64,000 nucleotides of DNA, taken from assembly GCA_956465555.1 (NCBI GenBank), contig OY101119.1:1116001-1180000 (forward strand). The letters are read 5' to 3'. The stretch comes from Nitzschia sp. pyKryTriq1. Lineage: Eukaryota > Bacillariophyta > Bacillariophyceae > Bacillariales > Bacillariaceae. The position numbers and the translations under genes are program-made. The notes under the pieces were generated by a model. The model saw only the letters and a program-made list of their open reading frames with translations. It was not told the DNA's origin and ran no database searches. Below, one piece after another: positions 22,515 through 33,098 of this stretch (position 1 is its first letter; every line of letters starts with the position of its first letter).

Positions 22515-24779
22515 ATGTGGGGGCTGGAGAGGTTCTCGACGATCCTCCTGGCAGCGAGTGGACGGAACAGCTATTCACCAAAGTCGGTGCAGGAAATCAG
22601 TGGCGACTTTCGGGCACTCTACTCAATTTTGGGAGAAAAGGCTCCTGTCTACCAACAAGCCACGCCGACGATACGATTCAACTTTGTCACTCCTCCACCC
22701 GAAGACCAACGATGGCAAGACGAGGTTGTGCTCTATTCAGACGCGGGGCTGATGACCGATGACATAAACGCTCTATTCACTAATGTTGCTGCACGGCATG
22801 GCGACAACAAGCCAATAGCTTTGTACTTGCCAGGCCTCGATGGCTTTGGCATTTCGGCAACACAGCAGTTTGACGATTTATCAAGAACATTTGAACTTTG
22901 GCGAATGTCGATCAAAATCGAAGACAAAACATCCTTTGGCAATTTGCTGAACACTGTGTGCCAGTTTGTTGAACAAGCGTCTGCTAGTACGGATCGTCCC
23001 ATCTTTATCATAGCCGAGAGTTTTGGTGGACTGTTGGCTCCAGCTGTCGCATTGCGACTGGAGAAGAAATACAAGAGGGAAGGGACTGCAAATCCGTTGA
23101 AAGGGTTAGTGCTTGTCAACCCTGCGACTTCTTTTGACGAAAGCAGCTGGGATGTTCTTGCACCAGCACTATCAGCGATCGGCTTCTTGAGCGAGAACAC
23201 ACCTATGCCGTTCGGTCTCCCCTCGCCATATTCTATTATTGGAGGGCTGACTCTGTCAAACCTCATTCCAAGTTCCGATCAATTCGAACGGATCCTCAAT
23301 ACAATGGTCAATTTGGATTCTCTTCGGCAAGTTAGTGGAGCAGTTGACTCAATCCAAGGTACATTGGAAAGCTTTCGACTGACAGGAGAAGTTCTTCCCC
23401 CAAGCCTCTTGGACCATCGCATCAAAAATTGGATGATCGTGGGTTCATCATTGGTGAATCCGAGACTCTCGCAGCTTGAACTCCCTACTTTGGTCGTGGT
23501 AGGCACAGACGACAAGTTGATCCCTTCTGGGAGCGAAGCACAGCGCCTGACAAAGACACTTCGCAACTGTGAAAAGCTTGAGGTCAAAGGATCAGGTCAT
23601 TTTGTACTGGACGACAACGTGAATCTAACTGAGGCCATTATCTATTCGAAAATTCTCGACCCGCTCAATTTCAACGAAACAACCAAGCCATATGACCCTA
23701 TTCTGGACTGGAAGCTCCCACCCAAAGCTGTTATCGATGAAATTCGAGAAGGTAGCGTGAACTTTCTGGAGGAGGCTTTCAGCCCCATCTACATCAGCAC
23801 GGATACACAAGGAAAGCGCTCCTTCGGTCTTGACAATTTGCCAAGGGATGGGCCCATACTGTTTGTTTCTAATCACCAATTGCGTAAGTATTGCTTTCTG
23901 AGTTGGTACAATTGCCTCTTTGAAACAACCCAAATGTTCTGACATAATATTTTCAACCTCGTAGTCGGCCTGGATCTGAACCTTGTGATCAGCAAGTTTA
24001 TTGACATTGAATTGCCTGTTCGTGGGTTGGCTCATCCCGTAGTCTTTCAGCAACCGAGTCGACAGCGTCTTGAGCTGGATGGGCGAACACCGGGTCTACG
24101 AAACAGACAAAATAGTGGAGCAGGTCCTAGTACGAGCAACTTTGAGCTATTCGGAGCAGTCATGGTCACACCCAGGAACTACTATCGTCTTCTTCAATCT
24201 GGGCAAAATGCACTACTGTTTCCTGGTGGTGTGAAAGAAGTCTTCCATGGACGGGACCAAGCTTACGAGCTGCTTTGGCCCGAAAAAGTAGACTTTGTCC
24301 GCACTGCGGCACGGTTCAACGCTACCATTATTCCGTTGAGCGCAGTCGGAATGGCCGATTCTCTCAATATCTTGTTGGATCCTTCAGAAATTGTAAATCT
24401 TCCTTTCCTAGGAGAGCGAGCAAGAAAGTTTGCCAACAACGTCACAGCCGCAAGATTTGACATGGCAAACGAAGAAGAAAACTTTTTGCCTCCCATCGTG
24501 GCTCCTGGACTCCCCTCTAGGAACTATTTCTTGTTTGGAACGCCAATATCTACAAATTCATTGGACCCAAAAGACAAAGTTGCGTGTGAATCTTTGTATA
24601 AAAGTGTTCAAGAGGAGATGAAACGAGGTTTCAGAGATGTGTTGGCAGCCAGGGAAAAGGATCCGTACAAGACAGCTCCTATTCGTTTTGCCTACGAAAG
24701 GCTGAATGGAAAGAAGGCTCCGACCTTTGCTATTTCAGACTTGGAATCAGCCCCGAAAGGGCACATTGCCCAACCTTAA
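22515..24779 (+). CDS. Phytyl-ester-synthase-like esterase/acyltransferase
   Basis: Exons 22515-23883 and 23965-24779 with an 81-nt intron; 727 aa. The N-terminal half is an alpha/beta hydrolase: LYLPGLDGFG, the nucleophile elbow IAESFGG (Ser), VLVNPATSF, and a late LVVVGTDDKLIPSG with the acid, then GSGHFVLDD with the His. The C-terminal half is an LPLAT-type acyltransferase: the splice rebuilds NHQLLGLDLNLV, followed by LLFPGGVKEVFHG and NATIIPLSAVG. This two-domain order is that of plant plastid phytyl ester synthases PES1 and PES2, which esterify phytol released from chlorophyll and make triacylglycerol. The start at 22515 gives no clear plastid presequence, so an upstream exon is possible. 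Confidence 0.85.
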
Positions 24780-25768
24780 TCGTTTTTGCAGTGTTGCTAG
24801 CTTTCCTTTCGCTCTAAGTAGTAGGCTTGTCATCCCAGTTTTTCTCTCTCCCTCTTGGTCTTCACAAGAATATAAATCGTAGTATCAAGAGCATCAGCGT
24901 ACTCTAGAGATGTGAGGTTCAACCAAACTGAAAAGTACTACCTACCTGAATTTGAATAATTGTGTTGTGGAAGCTTACACTATCCCAGTCACGTTTTTGC
25001 TTCTGTGCGTACTCTAGAAAGACATATTCCAGTCACTAGTCAGAGTGAGTCAGTGTAAGACGTAAGGCAAGCCAGACCTAAATTCACGATTAGACACAGC
25101 ACGAGAAAGGCGGGATCGCGGAAGTAAAAGGCGGCGATGTCTTCGAAGGTTCTCTTTAAATAATCTATCCTAGCCAGCAGATAAAGAGCCAATGATAAAT
25201 TGTTCTTATTGAAGGTAAGCTCGCATCTTGACGAGTTTTCGTGCTTCTGTCTTCCGAAAACAGACATTTGTCAATTAACAGACATTGCTCCTGTGCATTG
25301 TACGAGTACCGTAGTGTACAGTACTGTGCAAGTATGATACGTCAGAAGGCCAAGGAAGGCACGAGTGCCTTCATGTTGTGAGACATAACGATGATTGGAC
25401 GTGCTTTTTTGTGCGTATGATGAGTACAAGTAGTACAAGTACTGTACGGACGGAGAAACTGGGAACAAGAAAGCACGTCGAGAGGACGAAATTGCAGCAA
25501 TTGCACGCGAAGGGTTCGTCGAAGACCTACGGTACTGTATTCCTACCGGTACAGTACCCGGTATGTACGTAGTGGTAGTGTAATTGTTGTACAGTACTGG
25601 TACTGTAATAATTCAATACAGGTACAGCGTACAGTACTGGTACCACGTACCACTGATTGTATTCCTCGTTCTACACTTGAGAAGAGCATCCGAAAACATT
25701 CAAAACCTCGAACTGATCTATTCACTACTACTGCTGTTATTCTTTTTCTCAACTTTTCTTTTGTCACA
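24780..25768. other. Intergenic region with a GTAC island
   Basis: 989 bp without a supportable gene. It includes island 2 (25531-25653) and a smaller GTAC cluster at 25298-25335. A pyrimidine-rich stretch (25720-25765) lies immediately before the start of the next gene. Confidence 0.6.
25531..25653. repeat. GTAC-palindrome island 2
   Basis: Dense GTAC words: ACCGGTACAGTACCCGGTA, GTACAGTACTGGTACTG and GTACCACGTACC. It ends about 115 bp before the ATG of RGLE copy 2, so it may lie in or near that promoter. Confidence 0.8.
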
Positions 25769-26527
25769 ATGGTTGAGATGACATCTTTGGACGCACGGAG
25801 TGAGCATGTTTCATCATCGCGACGAGGTCCAGTTAGCACCCCGCCGCCTTGCCCGAAAGTGCGGCAAGTACGCCGCGTAGCATCCTGTTCCGCCCAAGTT
25901 CGAAAAACAGTAGCACCTTCCCCAGCAAAAAGACGAGTATTATTCTCCAAGGAGATTGGTATTCGGGGTGTTATTCGGCGGTGTGATATGGTGGAGGAAG
26001 ATTTTGAGCGTATCTGGTATTGCAAGGAAGACTTCAAGATTATGAAGAAGGATTACATGCCCACATTGAAAAAAATGGCCAAGGGGATCCCATTAGACGC
26101 TGGGGAAGAATCCAGAGGATTGGAGCACAAAACCCCAGCAGGAAACAAACGAAGGCACAAAAACAGGTTAGTCTCTATAGACTCTGTTCTTCGAGAGCAA
26201 GATCGCCAGTGGGACCGCAACATGCTCGATGCCGAATTCATAGCGGATTTGTACATTCAGTCGAGCGCCCACTGCAGGTTGCAGGCTTCAATTGTAGCGA
26301 AGGGCGATGAAGAATATGTCAACGAATACGTGAAGGGGCTTGGTCTAACCACCATCTCGGAGAAAGAAGACGACGAATGTTCCGCCATTATGGAAGAACC
26401 AATTTCGGACTCTGAATCCACTGAAATAGACGTGAATAAGGCCTCCGGATCTGTATGCTCTGCAGGCAAGCCTCAAAGCTATGAGTCGGATGGTATCAAG
26501 TCACCCCCTATCTTGTCGGTACGGTAG
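25769..26527 (+). CDS. Orphan RGLE-family protein, copy 2
   Basis: 252 aa, single exon, true ATG start. A Ser/Pro/Arg-rich N-terminus of 50 residues precedes the shared core: KRRVLFSKEIGIRGV (54-68), IWYCKEDFKIMKK (82-94), SRGLEHKTPAG (115-125) and SVLREQDRQWD (about 143-153). A helical segment with LDAEFIADLYIQSS follows. The tail is acidic, rich in Glu, Ser and Asp. No enzyme motif, signal peptide or membrane segment. It matches copy 3 best (RGLE-x2-TPAG and the EQ-x2-QW block). Function unknown. Confidence 0.8.
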   Translation: MVEMTSLDARSEHVSSSRRGPVSTPPPCPKVRQVRRVASCSAQVRKTVAPSPAKRRVLFSKEIGIRGVIRRCDMVEEDFERIWYCKEDFKIMKKDYMPTLKKMAKGIPLDAGEESRGLEHKTPAGNKRRHKNRLVSIDSVLREQDRQWDRNMLDAEFIADLYIQSSAHCRLQASIVAKGDEEYVNEYVKGLGLTTISEKEDDECSAIMEEPISDSESTEIDVNKASGSVCSAGKPQSYESDGIKSPPILSVR

Positions 26528-27109
26528 AAATATATAGTTGAGCGGAGCAACTCGGGGCATGGTTTTACTCTTTTCAATGGTTCAAAACGTCTGGTTCAGA
26601 ACGTGCAATCGAAGCCAAATTCCAGGTACCCGTTTTGGCAGGTTGGACCGCTAGCACGAGTACTTCACATTTTCATTTCATTCTGGAGCTGGAATCATCT
26701 CGGTACATGTTCTCCGATCGCGTACTGGAAACTGTCCATGCAGACTCAATCAACCAAGACAACACCCGATCACAACGTGAAGAATCAATCAGGTCATCGG
26801 TGATAAGTCTCACTGCAAATTAACTAAACGGGATCTAGTTGTTTGTTCCTCCATTCTTTTTTGAGTAGGCTCTCCAGTAGCAACAATTGGATTTTCCCTT
26901 TAGCTAGAGCAGCGGAAGGGTGGATTGTCTACCACGCTACACTCGTAGAGCGCACTCCTTAGAGCGGTAGAGATTACCGACCATTTTCAGCCCTGATGGT
27001 CAACAGGAGGATAGCAGCTCAGTTAAGACTACGGAGGAGTACAAAGAGCGAGGTACCACAGAGTCGCTCAAATAGAGGCCTACGGCTGCTTATACCGAGA
27101 AGTCTTCGT

Positions 27110-27440
27110 ACAAGTAGTCTCTCGAGCTAGTAGAGAGTCAATACACAAACGCGATGCAACCAATAGTCTCTCTAGCACACGTCTCTATCTCTTCTCCGGG
27201 CGGGAGACAACATATGCAAACTCCTCCTACGCTAGCTAGAGTACTCTACTCTACAGAGTCTACGAGTCGAGAGCTCCTCTCTCTCTACTACTCTAGTAGT
27301 AGAGCTACTACCAGTAGTAGTAGAGAGTAGTATAGTCTACTCTCGTCCAGTAGAGATATATACCGGTAAGAGAGTAGATAGCACTGGTACAGTACCATAC
27401 CTGTAGAGAGAGCTTCTTGTCGATGGAGCAAGTGTAGACT
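27110..27440. repeat. CTCT/AGTAG palindrome-rich block
   Basis: Roughly 330 bp enriched for CTCTACT, AGTAGAG, CTAGTAG and GAGAG, many arranged as self-complementary pairs (for example ACTCTAGTAGTAGAGCT at about 27291-27307). It has no fixed period. A short version of the same words appears at 5940-5980. Confidence 0.6.
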
Positions 27441-27520
27441 ATTCGTACGGGTACCTGGTGAGAATATGTAGGGTAGAAAAAAATTCAATCGAGTAGGTCT
27501 ACTTTTACTGTGCTTCCTAT

Positions 27521-27590
27521 TACCGGTAGCCTGGCGTACCGGTACCAGGTACCAGGTACTGGTACCGGTACAGTACTCACACTGTACCGT
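27521..27590. repeat. GTAC-palindrome island 3
   Basis: About 70 bp including GTACCGGTACCAGGTACCAG and GGTACCGGTACAGTAC. It follows the CTCT/AGTAG block by about 80 bp. Confidence 0.8.
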
Positions 27591-28235
27591 GCCTGTGGAC
27601 GCAGACGTGGAACAGATGAGAAGAACGGTGTCTTGCTTGGTGTTCTTGCGAAGAAGAAGAAATCTGATCGTAAAATCTTGCGCATGCAGCGTACAGTGCG
27701 TGGGATGACTACGATTGGACCCATTCTAAACGTGAAAAAATAACGTCAAAATGTTGTGGTAGTGAAGACCCTGAGGAGGCATATGCAATATGGGGAAGGG
27801 AAAGTGCTAAGATGTCCGATCATGACTGAAATTAAATGACTCTGATAAAGCCCCTACATAATATTCTTGCACAAAGGATCATAATTAGTTGAGAGCTACA
27901 GTCTTGGAATTTAGGACACATATATACATGTAGCATAAGTATTTCGGGGGCTATATGACTTCTGATCGTCAAAACTAAAAGGCTTATGTCTGTGAGCGGG
28001 CACGCCACAAAAGATCCTTTGTACTTTCGGTGACAGAAGAGTTTCGCGGCGCTGCCTTCGCGATGTACCCCGGTAGCACTCCCATCAAAAATTCACCTCT
28101 CAATACTGTACTCGAGTCCATAACATAGATAGTTCTCGATGATCCTCGCGTCGGCACTCGGCACACAAAATCAGTTGCCGCCGGTAAACCTTTACGTAAC
28201 AGCGCTCATACATTCCAATTGTTTTTAGAACCAAG

Positions 28236-28868
28236 ATGATTATGTCGCCTATTTCGATCTCTCAACCCCAAGTGAAATTCAACGATACCACATGCTCGAC
28301 GGATTCGAAATCCCTTCCAAAAGCTCCTCTAGTCACCTCAATGTCGACGAAGAAAGTTTGCTTCGGCGCAAGCATTGACGTGAGGGAAGTCCCTCATCTG
28401 AAGGATTTGCCAGACGGAGAGGCAGTTGCTACATGGTATACCCAGAAAGAATTTGAAGAAATTAAAAAGTCAATGATCACCACCATTCGATTAATGATGG
28501 CGAAGAAGCCAATCGGCAAGGATCACTGCGCAAGAGGACTCGAATTCCGAACTCCAGCGGGTGCGAAGATGCGAAAGCAGAATAAACTGAAGGCTCTGAC
28601 AGCAGTTTGGAACGAACAAGTCTCGCAATGGAAAGATGATAGGACCGACGAAGAAGCTCTTTCTATTGTCTACCAACAAGAGGTCCATGAATGCCGAACC
28701 ATCGCCCTCCGACTGGGACTGCAAGACGAAACAGAAGCACGTCGCGTTCTTGATGAGGATGGTTCCGATGAAACGGAGGCCGACTTTTCGACCATCTCTC
28801 TAGAAGACAGTACAACCAATGTGCTCGAGGAGCCTCATCGGTCGACTGTTGTTCCAACAGCTGCGTAA
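28236..28868 (+). CDS. Orphan RGLE-family protein, copy 3
   Basis: 210 aa, single exon, true ATG. The family core is clear: KKVCFGASIDVREVPHLKD (39-57), TWYTQKEFEEIKK (66-78), ARGLEFRTPAGAK (99-111) and AVWNEQVSQWKDD (123-135), then a helix (DEEALSIVYQQEVHECR). The basic spacer between RGLE and the EQ block (MRKQNKLKALT) is conserved with copy 2. The tail is acidic, Asp/Glu/Thr/Ser-rich. No known domain; function unknown. A GAT microsatellite starts about 100 bp after the stop. Confidence 0.8.
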   Translation: MIMSPISISQPQVKFNDTTCSTDSKSLPKAPLVTSMSTKKVCFGASIDVREVPHLKDLPDGEAVATWYTQKEFEEIKKSMITTIRLMMAKKPIGKDHCARGLEFRTPAGAKMRKQNKLKALTAVWNEQVSQWKDDRTDEEALSIVYQQEVHECRTIALRLGLQDETEARRVLDEDGSDETEADFSTISLEDSTTNVLEEPHRSTVVPTAA

Positions 28869-28964
28869 GCAATTCTCTTTAGCTATTTTTTTCAGAAATC
28901 AACCACAAGTCCTAGAGTTATCTTACTACAGCATAGACTAGCTAGATGATGACAATATGGACTA

Positions 28965-28991
28965 GATGATGATGATGATGATGATGATGAT
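28965..28991. repeat. (GAT)9 microsatellite
   Basis: Nine uninterrupted GAT units in the 296-bp gap between RGLE copy 3 and the convergent DPH5 gene. Confidence 0.9.
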
Positions 28992-29164
28992 AAATGACAA
29001 CTGGCAATAGATTAATGATATATTCGACACACGAGATTGGATTGACGCCCGACAAGAAGCCGCGTCGTCCCGTGATGATGCGAAAAGAAAATGACTTGCG
29101 GTCCTTTGTCTCTACGGGAGCTATGACTCACCTGCTTCCACCCATGCAGCCTCACTTCATCCCT

Positions 29165-30022
29165 TCATCCCTTGCTTTCTGGACTTTCCAGTCCGTAAGT
29201 AGATCCCTCTACTAAGTACTCTTTCAAAATTTCCAGTTCTAAATCATGCAACACTCCACAGATGATCAACGAGTGCAGAGGTTCACCCATGTCAATCTTC
29301 GTCAATTCTTCTAAGGTTCCGGCCACCATTTTTTGTGTGGGTTGTCCCATTCGGGCCAGACCTACGCATAACGTCTTTTTCCCGTCGTATACTCCTTCAC
29401 CATGTGTTTCCTCAGCCTCCAAGAGCTGCTCGGCAGCAACGCTCACCGACATGTATCGAGGAGGCAAGAATTTAGTTTTGCCCTTCATCATGGCTTCAAA
29501 ATCTGGTTCTTTGACTTTGATGTCCAGTAGGCATAGAGTATGCATTCCACCCTGACGATTGTACTTGATCTTGGGATAAAAAGACGTCGGTCTCCACTTC
29601 TCATCAAAGAAGGGTATACTCACAGTGTGTCCAAAATTGTACAGCTGCAAGCCGCAGGCCCCAGCCGCTCCCATGATGGAAGCATTATGTACCATTTCTA
29701 CTCTGACACCAACTTCCTTGGCTCTTATAATTAGATCAGTGTGGGTCGTGGCGCAGACAGGGTCTCCCACCACCAAGAATGCGACCGCTTCTGTTTTGGC
29801 GGGTTCAATGATGAGATCGTCTGCTTCATTTTCAACCAGCCCTCGATCCGCCACCATCACTTCCTTTTCATAAAATGCCTCTAATCGTTCCTTACTGACT
29901 CCCCCTAGAATCGAGGTGTATGCTTCCAAGAAAACCTTGTCAGAGGACTTAACAAGCTCAAGGCCACGAACAGTGATATCTTTCTCGTCGCCGAGGCCCA
30001 ATCCAATGACGTAAAGAACCAT
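29165..30022 (-). CDS. DPH5: Diphthine methyl ester synthase
   Basis: 285 aa in one exon with a true ATG at 30022, the usual family length. It is the SAM-dependent methyltransferase of diphthamide synthesis, modifying the histidine of eukaryotic elongation factor 2 in the cytosol. Visible family blocks: MVLYVIGLGLGDEKDITVRG, VFLEAYTS, the SAM-site loop LVVGDPVCATTHTDL, then VEMVHNASIMGAAGACGLQL, TVSIPFF and CVGLARMGQPTQKMVAGT. All the expected blocks are present, so the gene appears intact. It is divergent from the TLDc gene (648 bp apart). Confidence 0.97.
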   Translation of the reverse strand: MVLYVIGLGLGDEKDITVRGLELVKSSDKVFLEAYTSILGGVSKERLEAFYEKEVMVADRGLVENEADDLIIEPAKTEAVAFLVVGDPVCATTHTDLIIRAKEVGVRVEMVHNASIMGAAGACGLQLYNFGHTVSIPFFDEKWRPTSFYPKIKYNRQGGMHTLCLLDIKVKEPDFEAMMKGKTKFLPPRYMSVSVAAEQLLEAEETHGEGVYDGKKTLCVGLARMGQPTQKMVAGTLEELTKIDMGEPLHSLIICGVLHDLELEILKEYLVEGSTYGLESPESKG

Positions 30023-30670
30023 ACCGAGAACAAATATAAATATCTATGCTGACTCAGTTTCTTTTGCTGGAGAGAACCAAGCAGCAGGACGATAAATTGT
30101 TCCTACTTCTGCGCTTGGGATATTCGATATTCGTCAAAAATTCAACGACCACCATCATTCATCATGGTCGTACCAGGTACTTTGTTGTTCCACAGTTCCA
30201 AAGAAAAATTGCTTGGAGATGAGACGTGTGCGACTTGCAACATTTTTCGACGATCACGATTCCAAACTCCTCATTCCTTCCCCCACGCAGTGCGCACCTT
30301 TTTTCCCGCCTTTTTATGATACTCTGTGAACTCGTTGGTGGATGGAGTTCGTTCGTTCGTTTACGTGTTCTTTCATCCTTCATCTTTCATCTCTTCTTTC
30401 ATCGCGCAAAAGCCCGTCGTCGCAGTCCTCAACATCACCGACCCAACGGCAATAACGAGAGACGAAGGACTTGTTGTCGAGATCTTAGTAGAGTAGTGAG
30501 GTCGCTGCGGCTATTCGTACTTGACCACTATTCGAAAGACGACTGTGCCCCTCTAGCATACCGGTATCTGAAAGGTGGAAAGGTATCAGCTCTGACGTAT
30601 CATTCTCTTCTGAGGCGCTTTCCACAACCCAGTCGTCCAAGCCCCCGCTGATTGTCAAATACAAATAATC
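30023..30670. other. Divergent intergenic region
   Basis: 648 bp between the divergent starts of DPH5 and the TLDc gene. It should contain both promoters. No repeats, RNA gene or supportable frame seen. Confidence 0.5.
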
Positions 30671-32782
30671 ATGCCGTGCTGTTGTCCCTCCAAAAATAGG
30701 GGTGGCAACAATGAAGCTTCTGGCAAAATCAGACGCGGTGCGCCGCCCCGACCGTCCATGAATGATCGAGATGACGTTAACGAAGATAAGCGGGTGGTAA
30801 ACTGGTGGAGAGAACGACAGAATAGCAGGGATGAAGACGACATTCGCAACAAACCCACCAGCAATGATGAAAATACCGTCGGCATTCGGAACAGCTCACG
30901 AACGACGAGTCTCGAGCAGTCCCAGACTCGCTTGCAGCAGCGCGACCCTCTCCAAAAACCCTACGAGATACAAACTCGAGAAAAGCCTCTGAATCCGAAA
31001 AATGGGGATGTGATACAACCTTCCTTGTCAGGGGTGAAAAAGACAGCGTTGCAAGAAATGCCTGCCTCCAATTTAGAAATCTTTCGACCTGAAATCTCAG
31101 GGTCTGCAATGGCTCCGGTTCCATCTGGGAGAGTTTCTAGCAGTGATCAGCAATCGATTTTTCGCAACTTTCAGCAGGATGGCCAGCAGCAGCCATCGGA
31201 ACGAATCACTGCTATCGAACCAGTAGGAAGCGAAGATTACCTCGACGATCCTCCGAAACCACACTCCGATCCATCGGCAAAGTATATACATAAAGCAAGC
31301 CTGAAGCTCACTTCAGCTGACGATGAATCTCGCAGAAAGCAGCTTCGACAAAAGAACAACAAAAAGCGATCAATACCACAGCTGCGAAAACAAAATCGAA
31401 AGACCCAACAGGGAGGGCGGCTTTTCTTACTAAAAGGCGACATTGATGGGAAAGGTCAGCAGTCGTCGTCAAACAGCAACTTTGAAGATGACCATTTGTC
31501 GGATGTGCCCAGTGATGTTGACTCGGTCACCAAGGAACGGTATCTTCTTGCTTGCCACATGTTGAAAACCACGTTGATGATGAAAGAAAAATCTCTCGAA
31601 CCTATAGAACGAGAGTTTATCTTGAGTTTGCTGGGAGACTACGAAGAGAATTCCATTATCAGCGAAGACCAAGTGTCCGCCGTTGAGCAGGCCACACTAA
31701 GACTTGAAAACGACCCAATTTTTCAAAACTTGGACACTGATCATAGCAGAGCTAGGGGGCGAGAAAAGGTCCCACCGCCGTCGCCAATGGCAGCCGCCAC
31801 CATGCAACGTCGGGAGAAAGTCAAGAATTCGCCATCGGACACAACGAAACACCCTCACACAGCAACTCGGGCAAAGCCCCCTGGAAAAAGGTCATTTTTA
31901 AAGAATCCGTGCAACCCAAGATCAATTGATGATGTTGACATGCCCGCCGATATTGTACTGCTAGTTCGAGATGAAGATGATCTCGATCATCAGCACTCCA
32001 GTGATGAGAGCTCTACCGATAGGGATACTACTCAAGTATGCCAAAGTGTACGATTCGACGGTTGGACTGATCACAAATCGGCCGAATATCCGTTTAGAAT
32101 ATTGGGTGCGGACGATCCACAGTTGAAGCCCCGTGTATTAACACCGTCAGTCATGGAGGCCTTGCAGGGGTTCTTTCCCTACGCTGTGAGCGAATCCAAT
32201 TTTTGGCTCAAATTCAGTCTGGTGAGAGATGGCGCATCGTTGGCGACGCTATTGTCTTCTATTCGCACATCGACCCACACTATCATTGGAGTCGAAACAA
32301 ATGATGGCGAGGTCTTTGGATCTTTCACTGGCACCCCTTGGCGAACTGGAACTCGATGGTTTGGAACAGGAGAAGCCTTCCTTTGGCGGCTCAAAAAATC
32401 ACGCTACACTTCCCAAAAAAACGCGGCGCGTTCCAATTTTGAAAACGAAATGGAGGTTTACCCCTACACAGGTTACGATGAACTGGTTCAATACTGTACC
32501 TCCAAGACTATAGCTGTGGGTGGAGGTGACTGGATTGACCATCCATGTCCCTTCGAGAATGAACCTCGAGGGATTGGATTCATGCTTGATGGAGATTTGG
32601 CTGGTGGAGAGACCAATTCGTGTGCAACATTTGCCAATCCACGGTTGTGCAAGAAGCTGTCTGCAAGCAGCGAGTTTTCTATTTCGAATCTGGAAGTTTG
32701 GACGCTGACTCCTTGTTTGAATGTCTCGGACGCCGCCAAGATGGAGGTTCAAAAGCTATTCATTGAGGAACATTACCGATGA
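30671..32782 (+). CDS. TLDc-domain protein with Cys-rich N-terminus
   Basis: 703 aa, single exon, true ATG. It starts MPCCCPSKN; the three adjacent cysteines are a likely S-acylation site for membrane attachment (inference). Residues about 10-270 are disordered and charged. A helical block (YLLACHMLKTTLMMKEKS) lies near residues 295-315. The C-terminal third is a TLDc domain: LTPSVMEALQGFFPYAVSESNFWLKFSLVRDGASLATLL is the opening helix region (only part of it quoted in most alignments), then IIGVETNDGEVFGSFTGTPW, FLWRLKK, and GIGFMLDGDLAGGETNSC ending LEVWTL. TLDc proteins (OXR1, NCOA7, TLDC2) bind V-ATPase and protect against oxidative stress; that role is family knowledge only. Confidence 0.88.
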   Translation: MPCCCPSKNRGGNNEASGKIRRGAPPRPSMNDRDDVNEDKRVVNWWRERQNSRDEDDIRNKPTSNDENTVGIRNSSRTTSLEQSQTRLQQRDPLQKPYEIQTREKPLNPKNGDVIQPSLSGVKKTALQEMPASNLEIFRPEISGSAMAPVPSGRVSSSDQQSIFRNFQQDGQQQPSERITAIEPVGSEDYLDDPPKPHSDPSAKYIHKASLKLTSADDESRRKQLRQKNNKKRSIPQLRKQNRKTQQGGRLFLLKGDIDGKGQQSSSNSNFEDDHLSDVPSDVDSVTKERYLLACHMLKTTLMMKEKSLEPIEREFILSLLGDYEENSIISEDQVSAVEQATLRLENDPIFQNLDTDHSRARGREKVPPPSPMAAATMQRREKVKNSPSDTTKHPHTATRAKPPGKRSFLKNPCNPRSIDDVDMPADIVLLVRDEDDLDHQHSSDESSTDRDTTQVCQSVRFDGWTDHKSAEYPFRILGADDPQLKPRVLTPSVMEALQGFFPYAVSESNFWLKFSLVRDGASLATLLSSIRTSTHTIIGVETNDGEVFGSFTGTPWRTGTRWFGTGEAFLWRLKKSRYTSQKNAARSNFENEMEVYPYTGYDELVQYCTSKTIAVGGGDWIDHPCPFENEPRGIGFMLDGDLAGGETNSCATFANPRLCKKLSASSEFSISNLEVWTLTPCLNVSDAAKMEVQKLFIEEHYR

Positions 32783-33098
32783 TCTAGAGACGGAAAAGGT
32801 GATGGTGGCCTTCAAGTGGGAAATCACTACGTACACTGTTATCTATATCGCATGCCGGGGGCTGACAGCAAATCCAACAGGGTATATCTTTTGGCCCAAC
32901 ATGCTTGGTTCCCTCGAGTGTCTAATATATAGAGGTTGCGGTGACGGCAGCACTGAAGTTTCGAAACAAGATCTCTGGTCAAAATCGCCTTCCTAGGGTG
33001 TGTTCCCTGAATGAGAATAAAGTTCAAGGTAAATAGCAAGTGCGTTCATCCAGACAGTACTGCCATTTTTTGGCTCACTTCTTTGCCCTTTGGAAGAC
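32783..33098. other. Convergent intergenic region
   Basis: 316 bp between two stops facing each other (TLDc plus, RGLE copy 4 minus). It must hold both 3' UTRs. Nothing else seen. Confidence 0.5.

Larger units (their letters stand above)
26528..28235. other. Long intergenic region with two low-complexity blocks
   Basis: 1708 bp without a gene I can support, the largest gap here. It holds a CTCT/AGTAG-rich block (27110-27440) and GTAC island 3 (27521-27590), each listed. A frame at 27510-27743 starts inside the GTAC island and has no resemblance to any family. The right end is ordinary AT-rich DNA. Confidence 0.6.

Noticed and set aside
27510-27743. 77-codon frame in the GTAC island
   Set aside because: Begins inside repetitive DNA, no known motif; a basic tail alone is not evidence.
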